From positions 1-7,410 of the forward strand of contig CAJUHZ010000070.1 of the NCBI GenBank assembly GCA_910585945.1: DNA of 7,410 nucleotides, given 5' to 3'. Below the pieces are notes generated by a model. The model was not told the origin of the DNA and searched no databases. It saw only the letters and a program-made list of their open reading frames with translations. Within the stretch, counting starts at the first letter, position 1; every line of letters begins with the position of its first letter. Source of the stretch: an uncultured Bilophila sp. Its GTDB lineage: Bacteria; Desulfobacterota; Desulfovibrionia; Desulfovibrionales; Desulfovibrionaceae. Below, piece after piece: positions 1-5,827 of the stretch. A program made the position numbers and the translations under genes.

Positions 1-152
1 CCCGCTCGCGGGAGAGGGCCGTGCGGTAGGTTTGCAGGGCTTCGGAGACGGCCGCACTCTGCTCGCTGACGTACTCGGCAAGGCTCTCCCGCGTGCGTCC
101 GGCGGCGTTGCAGGGCCAACATTAACTGTATGTTCAGGACAGCTTCGGCCAA
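1..152 (-). pseudogene. 5' part of a helical phage protein, apparently frameshifted, cut by the window edge
   Basis: I do not recognise the family. After the stop of the 813-residue gene, one frame encodes a helical stretch (LAEAVLNIQLMLALQRRR), and a different frame continues with an equally protein-like stretch (RESLAEYVSEQSAAVSEALQ, then TYRTALSRER). The second stretch has no start codon of its own and has a stop just upstream, so the two look like halves of one coiled-coil-like protein. They are joined by a one-base frame change in the GC-rich run near 91-105. The chosen start is TTG at 152-150, because an AAGGGG Shine-Dalgarno-like site (164-159) sits 6 bases upstream. The first frame is protein-like further upstream too (HENAVREKPFFPAGKGQ), but I find no start codon there. 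The gene could be genuinely broken, or the frame change could be a sequence error. It is probably the next gene of the same operon. Confidence 0.4.
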
Positions 153-216
153 TGTTTGCCCCTTGCCGGCCGGAAAAAACGGCTTTTCGCGGACGGCGTT
201 CTCATGAGGGCTGACC

Positions 217-2658
217 CTAAAGGTACTTGTCCCGAAAGGCTTTCACCATGTCTTTCTCGCTCTGGTTCAACGTGCCGGGCGCGACCGCTTCCCAGACGTG
301 GAAGCTGGCCAGATAGTCTATCGCCTGCCGGGTGTAGTGGAGGTTCACAAAGGGCAGATGATCAAGGGCATTGTGGACAGCCGCGTCGCCGCCGTCCGCA
401 AACTCCCCGCGCGCGAGCCGGGCGCTCAGTTCTCCCATTCTTGCCAGAGCTTCCGTCACCGGGGGGCTGAACGCGCCCTGCCTGTTGAAACGGCTCGCCA
501 TGCCGAGGTAAAAATGCCCCAGCACGCCAAAGGCCCCGCTCCGCGTGATCGCGGCCAGGGTGGGCGCTATTGGCTTTTCCCAGTTGGGCCGTTGTCGCCC
601 CATGACGACCGACTCGGCCAGCATGGACACAAAGCCGATCACTGTTGCCGCGGCAAAAAAATGGATGAAGCCCGGCGCGCTTCTCTTCGTCCGGTTGAGC
701 AGAAGGGATCTTGCCGAGTACGGGTAGACAGCGCCCAACCATTGCTCCCAAGACACGGGGAATCCCCCGATTCGTCGGGAAATATCCCGCATTGCGGCCG
801 TCACAACGCCGGGCCGCCCCAGGCTGTACAGAGAAATGCGGTTTTTTACCGCTGACCCGGACAGGGCGCAGCCGATTTCACCCGCGTAGTAGTCGATCAG
901 AGCGCGCTCCACCTCGTCCCGCAGCCGCGAACAGGCGGCGAGCCGGGCCGCCTCCCATTTTTGGGGTGGGACTTTCCTTGTGTTCTCCCGCAAACGCAGG
1001 GGCAAATGCCTTTCCAGATCGGCATCACTCAGGCGGGAGACGCTTTCAGGAAAGATGTAATGTTCTCCGTTCACCTCTTCCACCATTTTTTTCAGCAAAT
1101 CCAGCCTGTCCAGAAGCCCGGCGCGGCGAAGCGCGGCGGCGGGATGTGCAGCCGTATCCCCTCCGCCGTCAAGAACAAAACGGGCAAGCTGGTTGGAGAG
1201 GCACACGGCATAGGCCGCGCGGTGGGGTTCGCTCCAGTTCACCAGGTGACATATGGTGTAAAAGGCGTTCATCCAGCGGGTCATGTCCCCGGAAAAAGCG
1301 TCGGTGACGTCGAACGTGCTGTACAGTTCCCCAAGCAGAGCCTTGCAGTAAAGGCCAAGCTGCCGGGAAAATTCGCGCCGATCCTCCTCCTGAAAAGGCT
1401 TGAAACGCTGCCTGAGTTTGCAATCCCAGTCTTCCAGCCACCCCCTTCCAAAACGACGCGCACTGGCGACTTTGCTGGCGATGTCCGCAAAGCTGGACAA
1501 AAACGCGCCGCCAAGGCGGACCATGCTCTCAAGCCCGCGGCTCCCGGCTGCAACGCGGGCGGCTGTGGGGTTTTCGGGCGTGCCGCTTTCGCCAGCCAGA
1601 GAACGATAGCAGTTGAGAATATGCTCCCGGCCGGCATCTTCGACGGGGAGGCCGTCCAGAAACGACGTGATCATGGCCTCGGGGCGCGGCCCAAAGACCC
1701 GCATCAGGGCCACACGGCGCGCGTGGGTCTCCACGGCCTCGAGCATGGCCCTGCCGATGCCGCCGCTGGTGAAATGCCGGCTGTAGTCCACCGCGCTTTG
1801 CGCGCTGTTGAAGTACAGGATACAATCCCGGCGTTCGTTCCGCCCGGGATGCTCCGGCGGAAGAAAGGGATTTGCGCGCCGGTACTCCGGCCGCCTCCCG
1901 GAGACAATGGCCTGGTAGACGCCGCTCAGCGCCGCCGGGATTTCTTCCGCCTCAAGATCGGGGAAAGTTCGTTCCGAATCGATGCGTCTGGCGATATACT
2001 TTACCCATGTTTTTTCTCCAACCCGGCGGATCCTGAGGCTGTCATGGTGCTGGGGAACGTAGTTTTCCAAGCTGTCGATATCAGCCCCGCACGCATTGCT
2101 CTCTCGCGCCATGTCCTTCAGATAGCCGGTAAAGAGAGCCGCCGTCTTCCGGGCGGCCGCGTCGCCGGTGGACTCGGGTTCCATCATTTCCCGTATGACC
2201 AGATCCGAAAAATCTCTGTCCCGTTTCAGCAGAGGAAGCAGCCCCGCGCGGTCAAGATCGTTCGCCATGCTGCCGCCCCACAACGCCCTGAGGCTTGAAC
2301 CAAGCCGGGAGGCGCTTTCCCCGCTCCCGGAAAAACGCCTGGAACTTCCCACCAGCAGGGCTTCCATAGCGTCCGCCACATCGCCGCCCTCGGCTTTCAC
2401 CGTGTCCACAAGGCCTTGAATCCGGTCATGAGTGACGGTATTCAAAGCTGCCTGCCGTCGTTGAGCGAGCGCCTGCCGCCGGGCAAGCTCCGCTTTTTCC
2501 ATAATGAGACGGGCGATGACCTTTTCCGGCGCGTCCGTCTGCCCTGTGGCCGCGAGCTTCTTCCGCTGCGCGGCTATATCGTCCACCAGCAGTCCCGCAT
2601 CTTCTTCGGTCAGCCCCATATTCACCGCCGCACAGATGCAATCCTGTCTCGTCGCCAT
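217..2658 (-). CDS. 813-aa phage ejection/large polyvalent-type virion protein
   Basis: This is probably a phage internal virion (ejection) protein that enters the host with the DNA. The claim rests on resemblance to long podovirus-like internal proteins and polyvalent-protein C-termini; no catalytic motif is visible. The N-terminus (about 20-100) is helical and charged. A conserved-looking core has NYVPQHHD at 199-206 and a GGIGRAMLE...ARRVALMRVFGPRP stretch at 299-326. RLGGAFLSSFADIASK begins at 381. A strongly hydrophobic helix at about 662-687 (bases 675-598) is followed by RSGAFGVLGHFYLG (706-719) and LPFVNLHYTRQAIDYL near 781-796 of the C-terminal tail. The order of the later motifs matches the truncated gene at 5824-7410, so the two look like paralogues. 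Start: ATG at 2658-2656 overlaps the preceding stop as TAATG, with GGGAGGA 8 bases upstream, which suggests translational coupling. The antisense open frame at 961-2298 is rejected as a shadow. The coding call is firm; the role is moderate. Confidence 0.85.
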   Translation of the reverse strand: MATRQDCICAAVNMGLTEEDAGLLVDDIAAQRKKLAATGQTDAPEKVIARLIMEKAELARRQALAQRRQAALNTVTHDRIQGLVDTVKAEGGDVADAMEALLVGSSRRFSGSGESASRLGSSLRALWGGSMANDLDRAGLLPLLKRDRDFSDLVIREMMEPESTGDAAARKTAALFTGYLKDMARESNACGADIDSLENYVPQHHDSLRIRRVGEKTWVKYIARRIDSERTFPDLEAEEIPAALSGVYQAIVSGRRPEYRRANPFLPPEHPGRNERRDCILYFNSAQSAVDYSRHFTSGGIGRAMLEAVETHARRVALMRVFGPRPEAMITSFLDGLPVEDAGREHILNCYRSLAGESGTPENPTAARVAAGSRGLESMVRLGGAFLSSFADIASKVASARRFGRGWLEDWDCKLRQRFKPFQEEDRREFSRQLGLYCKALLGELYSTFDVTDAFSGDMTRWMNAFYTICHLVNWSEPHRAAYAVCLSNQLARFVLDGGGDTAAHPAAALRRAGLLDRLDLLKKMVEEVNGEHYIFPESVSRLSDADLERHLPLRLRENTRKVPPQKWEAARLAACSRLRDEVERALIDYYAGEIGCALSGSAVKNRISLYSLGRPGVVTAAMRDISRRIGGFPVSWEQWLGAVYPYSARSLLLNRTKRSAPGFIHFFAAATVIGFVSMLAESVVMGRQRPNWEKPIAPTLAAITRSGAFGVLGHFYLGMASRFNRQGAFSPPVTEALARMGELSARLARGEFADGGDAAVHNALDHLPFVNLHYTRQAIDYLASFHVWEAVAPGTLNQSEKDMVKAFRDKYL

Positions 2659-3773
2659 TATTCCAGTCCTCCCAGCACGCGTTTCAGCACGGCCAGTCCT
2701 GCGGTTTCCAGGTTATCCACCCTTTTCAGTTCCGCCTCTGCTCTTTCCAGTTCCGCCGCGTATTCCGGCATCATGCGACCTTCTTCGGCAATGCGCGAGA
2801 CATCCATATCCAGCGCCCCGAACTCTTCCGCGTCGAACATCTTCGCATCCGCCCGCGTGGCCCTGTCCAGAGCGTGCGACATGATCTCCGGCTCCCGGGC
2901 CGGAGCGGTGAAGTCGGGGGTGTGGTCTGTAAGTCGCATATTAGAGATAGCAAAAGTATCTGTAAGCTGATTGACCTTACCACTTCTCTCCATTATGCTC
3001 GTTCCACGAGCAGTCAATCCCGTGTCCAGTGCAGGCTGTTGGTCACTGGCTGTGGTTGTGACGACCTTGCCCGTTCCCCCCCTTGATTCGTTGGGTCCAA
3101 CAGCACCTTCGGATGATTCAGGGGGGAATTTCTTTTTTTTCCCTGAAATTCGCGGATAATCAAACACAAAATGATCATAGAAAAGGCGCCCGTTACTATC
3201 CTGTCGAATTGTAAGTTCCACTCCTAATAGTTTATTATCCAGGCGCACAAAGGATCTGGCTTTATGAATGAGCATTCCCTGCCTGGAATGTTTGAGTCTT
3301 CGCGGCATTTCTGTGCCCAAATACTCTGCCTTTTCCAATAATGTTTTTAGAAAAGGAATCAGTCGGAGTTTATCTGGATGTGCGTTGGATCGCAGTTTTC
3401 CCATTCCCTGATCTGTCGCACGAAATATGATATCCCCATGCAAGGATTCTGTACCGTTGTCCCAGTTAACAGTAACTCTGCTGCCTGCAAGATTTTTATC
3501 ATACCAGTTTTTGGAAACAGTCAGCAATTCATTCCACGGCATTTGGGCTGACCATACGGGAACACCAGACTGTATATCAGGCTCCAGATCCACCATTTTC
3601 CCTGGTTTGAAGTGACCCTTCATCCCGAGTTCCGCCGCCCATTTTCCCACGTCCGGATTTTCCCCGTCGCGGATGGCGATCATCATCCGGTCAAGCAGTT
3701 TGCCTGCCCCGAGTCTGTCCATGCCCGCCAGGTTCCGGCGCACGGCGTCGGAAAGATCCTTCCGGCGCGGCAT
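2658..3773 (-). CDS. 371-aa orphan toxin-tip protein: block A, LPD3/BECR-like nuclease core, linker, block B
   Basis: This is a gene without its N-terminal half. Residues 1-50 (PRRKDLSDAVRRNLAG...DVGKWAAELG) and 286-371 (DFTAPA...LKRVLGGLE) nearly copy residues 181-229 and 573-657 of the upstream 657-aa protein. The middle is unrelated to it. Residues about 80-205 (bases 3536-3159) contain LIPFLKTLLEKAEYLG, then SFVRLDNKLLGVELTIRQ and NGRLFYDHFVF. That is the pattern I associate with LPD3 / BECR-fold nuclease domains of phage polyvalent proteins; I infer an RNase-like activity, untested. A Ser/Gly/Thr-rich linker (about 215-285) follows. The core is AT-richer than its flanks (about 40% GC at 3181-3240 against 65% at 2821-2880). 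The ATG corresponds to a GTG (Val180) in the upstream copy and lacks a clear Shine-Dalgarno site. The frame is open and homologous upstream to 3854, so the protein is either made by reinitiation 80 bases past the upstream stop or is a silent cassette. No immunity gene is visible. Confidence 0.75.
   Translation of the reverse strand: MPRRKDLSDAVRRNLAGMDRLGAGKLLDRMMIAIRDGENPDVGKWAAELGMKGHFKPGKMVDLEPDIQSGVPVWSAQMPWNELLTVSKNWYDKNLAGSRVTVNWDNGTESLHGDIIFRATDQGMGKLRSNAHPDKLRLIPFLKTLLEKAEYLGTEMPRRLKHSRQGMLIHKARSFVRLDNKLLGVELTIRQDSNGRLFYDHFVFDYPRISGKKKKFPPESSEGAVGPNESRGGTGKVVTTTASDQQPALDTGLTARGTSIMERSGKVNQLTDTFAISNMRLTDHTPDFTAPAREPEIMSHALDRATRADAKMFDAEEFGALDMDVSRIAEEGRMMPEYAAELERAEAELKRVDNLETAGLAVLKRVLGGLE
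2660..2917 (-). repeat. Block B2: downstream copy of the conserved C-terminal flank
   Basis: This 258-bp stretch aligns without gaps to 3856-4113 at an offset of 1196, with about ten mismatches counted by eye. It encodes the DFTAPA motif, the HALDRATRADAKMFDA stretch and the helical tail ending LKRVLGGLE. It ends at the TAA that overlaps the start of the 813-aa gene, which makes B2 the copy in the likely ancestral position. Confidence 0.9.
2667..2673 (-). promoter_or_regulatory. Shine-Dalgarno site of the 813-aa gene, inside the preceding reading frame
   Basis: On the minus strand GGGAGGA lies 8 bases before the ATG at 2658. It is also the codons for the last residues (LGGLE) of the preceding gene, whose TAA overlaps the ATG. 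This supports both the start choice and translational coupling. Confidence 0.75.
3076..3140 (-). other. Cluster of homopolymer tracts at the core-linker boundary
   Basis: On the coding strand, an A8 run (3140-3133), a C6 run (3126-3121) and a G7 run (3082-3076) fall within 65 bases. They encode GKKKKFPPE and then SRGGTG, just after the nuclease-like core. Slippage at any of them would keep the core but scramble or truncate the linker and conserved tail. Whether the tract lengths vary cannot be told from one sequence. Confidence 0.5.
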
Positions 3774-3854
3774 ATCCGCAATGTGGGCAATGGCCGAGGC
3801 CGCCAGCCTTCCGGCATCCGCGCTTTCGTATCCCGCTTCGCCCAGCAGTTCCGC
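3664..3854 (-). repeat. Block A2: downstream copy of the conserved pre-core flank
   Basis: This 191-bp stretch aligns without gaps to 5181-5371 (offset 1517) with about nine mismatches. It encodes AELLGEAGYESADAG, AASAIAHIAD, PRRKDLSDAVRRNLAG, DRLGAGKLLDRM and AIRDGE. The part before the ATG at 3773 is intact in frame but has no start codon of its own. Similarity fades toward 3634. The upstream edge is abrupt, at the stop codon of the 657-aa gene. Confidence 0.9.
3774..3853 (-). other. 80-base gap holding untranslated, in-frame relict coding sequence
   Basis: Between the TAG of the 657-aa gene and the ATG of the 371-aa gene, the frame of the latter stays open and reads AELLGEAGYESADAG...IAHIAD, as at residues 153-179 of the 657-aa protein. 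It is therefore a fossil of a longer fused reading frame, not an ordinary spacer. I see no promoter, strong ribosome site or terminator in it. Confidence 0.75.
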
Positions 3855-5827
3855 TATTCCAGTCCTCCCAGCACGCGTTTCAGCACGGCCAGTCCTGCGG
3901 TTTCCAGGTTATCCACCCTTTTCAGTTCCGCCTCTGCTCTTTTCAGTTCCGCCGCGTATTCCGGCGTCATGCGACCTTCTTCGGCAATGCGCGAGACCTC
4001 CATATCCAGCGCCCCGAAATCTTTCGCGTCGAACATCTTCGCATCCGCCCGCGTCGCCCTGTCCAGAGCGTGCGGCATGATCTTCGGCTCTGGGGCCGGA
4101 GCGGTGAAGTCGGAATGAAATTCGGCGACATTGACGATTGAGCGGGAAGTGGATATGTTAGGGGCAACTGAGTCTGTTTGAAGGTCAGAAAGTCGGCCAG
4201 CTGCCAAGGGCGATTCGTCGCCTACGCTGATGGAGGAATGGCCGCCCTCCCGAACAGGCTCTTTTTTTCTGTCCAGTCTTTTTCCTATCTCCCCTGTTTT
4301 TTCCTGGTACACGCTCTTGATAACAGTCTTTGGGGCCGGGGCGGTGAAGTCGGAAACGGCCCGAACATTGACAGAAGCGCTATCCACGTCTATTCTGGAA
4401 CCAGAAGATACATTTCCTATTACTCCGTCCTGACCGTCAGGTGTGAAACGTGAAATTCCCTGACTGGTATTTCTGTTTGGGCTGACCACCGAAGCAGAAG
4501 ACTCAGCGATGGAATTTTTACCGTCCGGACTGGCGGAGTCGGAAAGCACACCAAGACCGTCCGCCATGTATCCTTCACCCAGCCTAGCAGACGGGAGAAG
4601 GGATTCCGGACGGTTTCTTTTTGGAGAAGCAGGCCCTTCGGGCGAATCAACAAACATGCTTACCAGCCGTGAATCCGGGCCGTCCTGCCCCCGGCCGACC
4701 ACAATAGCCAAATAATTGCCATCGGCACGCGGAATATTCCAACGAGTCACCCCGTCGCCATTGGTCCCAACTTCATGTGTAATGGGGGCATATTCTCGTA
4801 TCGTCCTTGGCATATTGATCACGTCTTCACGCTGTACCCGGGGCATTTCCTGCCGCTTCGTTCCCTTCTCTCCATGAAGGAAAATTACTTTCACAAGACC
4901 GAATCCGCGTTTTGAAAGCCCCGCCTGCTTTAACGCCCGACCCTGCACGCTTATTTCTCCATCTTTCAGAACAGCCGGGCCACGATGTACCAGAACCCTT
5001 TCGATATCCTCCGGCGCAAGCGTGGCCAGCACCTCATCCTGTGATCCACCAAGGGGCTGATGCAACACCCGGTCATACGCCGCCGCAAGTTCCACTTGCT
5101 CACGGCGGATCTTTTCCCCAAGGGCAAAAGCCTTGTGCAGACCCAACTCCTGCATCCACTTGCCGACATCCGGCGCTTCCCCGTCGCGGATGGCGATCAT
5201 CATGCGGTCAAGCAGTTTGCCTGCCCCGAGTCTGTCCATGCCTGCCAGGTTCCGACGCACGGCGTCGGAAAGCTCCTTCCGGCGCGGCACGTCCGCAATG
5301 TGGGCAATGGCGGATGCCGCCAGCCTTCCGGCATCCGCGCTTTCGTATCCCGCTTCTCCCAGCAGTTCCGCGAGACGGTTTTGTTCCCCGGCCAGCCCGG
5401 CCGCCCGGCGATTGTGCAGCAGCCCGCTTGCCGTGCCGAAGCCGCCCCCGCACAGCCCTCCAAAGGTCAGATCAAGCGCGACGTCCGCAAAGCCGACAGC
5501 ATCCCCCCGTCGGTTGGCGGCCGGAACCAGGGCCATGTCGGCAAGCGCCGTGCCCGCCACAGGGGGCAGCGCATCGCTTACGTCGATATCGGTAAAAGTT
5601 CTGGAAATTAACCGATATTTCAGGCTGTTCTGCAGGCGTTCAAAAACTTGTTGCCAGATTTCTTGTGGAATTCTTTTAAACATGAAACAGTCCCCAATTT
5701 GTCCAATAAACTGGGGACTGTTCAGTCCCGCGTCGTGCGAGGCCCTGCCAAGCCCGCCGAACAGGCCGAAGGAGCGGGCGGAGCAGAATCTTACATGACT
5801 GACAGCAACGACATGTTTCGTTTTCAA
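3854..5827 (-). CDS. 657-aa phage polyvalent-type protein with PBECR3-like nuclease tip
   Basis: This is probably a virion-associated protein carrying a toxin-like nuclease. Residues 1-150 hold two Gly-rich, mildly hydrophobic stretches (GLFGGLGRAS near 21-30, LTFGGLCGGGFGTASGLL at 120-137). Residues 153-229 are block A1. The core is at about 268-394 (bases 5026-4646): EDIERVLVHRG at 273-283, VKVIFLHGEKG at 312-322, VQREDVINMPRTIREYAPI at 331-349, and RLVSMFV at 387-393. I compare it with phage BECR nuclease family 3 (PBECR3), from memory; His281 and His318 are candidate functional residues. A long Ser/Gly/Asp-rich disordered linker follows (395-572) with an extra SDFTAPAP at 492-499, then block B1 (573-657). 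Start is uncertain. TTG at 5827 overlaps the previous stop as TTGA but has no Shine-Dalgarno site and directly follows an in-frame stop. ATG at 5683 (Met49) has GGGGA 7 bases upstream, inside a hairpin arm. The 3' end at TAG is a cassette junction. Confidence 0.85.
   Translation of the reverse strand: MKTKHVVAVSHVRFCSARSFGLFGGLGRASHDAGLNSPQFIGQIGDCFMFKRIPQEIWQQVFERLQNSLKYRLISRTFTDIDVSDALPPVAGTALADMALVPAANRRGDAVGFADVALDLTFGGLCGGGFGTASGLLHNRRAAGLAGEQNRLAELLGEAGYESADAGRLAASAIAHIADVPRRKELSDAVRRNLAGMDRLGAGKLLDRMMIAIRDGEAPDVGKWMQELGLHKAFALGEKIRREQVELAAAYDRVLHQPLGGSQDEVLATLAPEDIERVLVHRGPAVLKDGEISVQGRALKQAGLSKRGFGLVKVIFLHGEKGTKRQEMPRVQREDVINMPRTIREYAPITHEVGTNGDGVTRWNIPRADGNYLAIVVGRGQDGPDSRLVSMFVDSPEGPASPKRNRPESLLPSARLGEGYMADGLGVLSDSASPDGKNSIAESSASVVSPNRNTSQGISRFTPDGQDGVIGNVSSGSRIDVDSASVNVRAVSDFTAPAPKTVIKSVYQEKTGEIGKRLDRKKEPVREGGHSSISVGDESPLAAGRLSDLQTDSVAPNISTSRSIVNVAEFHSDFTAPAPEPKIMPHALDRATRADAKMFDAKDFGALDMEVSRIAEEGRMTPEYAAELKRAEAELKRVDNLETAGLAVLKRVLGGLE
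3856..4113 (-). repeat. Block B1: upstream copy of the conserved C-terminal flank
   Basis: This is the partner of 2660-2917. It encodes the last 85 or so residues of the 657-aa protein. Differences are scattered substitutions (for example Ser for Pro near the HAL motif), which fits a duplication that has begun to diverge. Immediately after its final codon the sequence changes to block A2. Confidence 0.9.
3863..3869 (-). promoter_or_regulatory. Orphaned Shine-Dalgarno heptamer at the end of block B1
   Basis: GGGAGGA here is the exact counterpart of the site at 2667-2673 that serves the 813-aa gene. In this copy GAATAG is followed by GCGGAACTG rather than an ATG, so no start codon sits at the proper distance. 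It is probably a relict showing that B1 was copied from a position next to the 813-aa gene. Confidence 0.6.
4331..4354 (-). repeat. Third copy of the DFTAPAP-coding motif
   Basis: These 24 bases match 4091-4114 at 23 positions and resemble the counterpart around 2895-2917. They encode SDFTAPAP at residues 492-499, and KTVIKSV follows where the other copies have EPKIM. Downstream of it the linker does not continue as block B, so it looks like the remaining edge of an older cassette. Confidence 0.65.
5181..5371 (-). repeat. Block A1: upstream copy of the conserved pre-core flank
   Basis: This is the partner of 3664-3854. It encodes residues 153-215 of the 657-aa protein in frame with the unique N-terminal half. 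The upstream edge of the similarity falls at GCGGAACTG: upstream of it come codons for AGEQNRL, whereas the other copy joins directly to the stop codon of this gene. Confidence 0.9.
5686..5722 (-). repeat. REP-like inverted repeat within the N-terminal coding region
   Basis: Perfect 11-base arms (AACAGTCCCCA at 5686-5696 and its complement TGGGGACTGTT at 5712-5722) enclose a 15-base loop. A further CAGTCCC lies at 5723-5729. Such palindromes are typical of REP elements dispersed in bacterial genomes. Here it is translated as part of residues 36-48. The arm nearest Met49 contains GGGGA, 7 bases before that ATG, so an RNA hairpin could hide a ribosome site. There is no T run, so it is not a classical terminator. 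Confidence 0.65.

Noticed and set aside
203..205. ATG start of a short protein after the 813-aa gene
   Set aside because: It gives only 23 residues of Arg-rich, unconvincing sequence before a stop; the neighbouring frame is more protein-like.
961..2298. Plus-strand open frame of 445 codons
   Set aside because: Lies wholly antisense to the 813-aa gene, has no recognisable motifs or ribosome site, and long antisense frames are expected in GC-rich coding DNA.
2660..4113. CRISPR array or phage attachment-site repeats
   Set aside because: The repeats are long protein-coding blocks present in two copies, not short regularly spaced repeats, and no integrase or tRNA end is present.
2416..4118. Two plus-strand open frames (2416-2970 and 3612-4118) sharing a long identical peptide
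   Set aside because: Their similarity is only the antisense reading of the duplicated B blocks; not genes.
5686..5722. Intrinsic terminator
   Set aside because: Good stem but no T run on the transcribed strand, and the reading frame continues through it.
4912..5798. Several overlapping plus-strand frames rich in Pro, Arg and Ser
   Set aside because: Shadows of the 657-aa gene with compositionally biased, unstructured translations.
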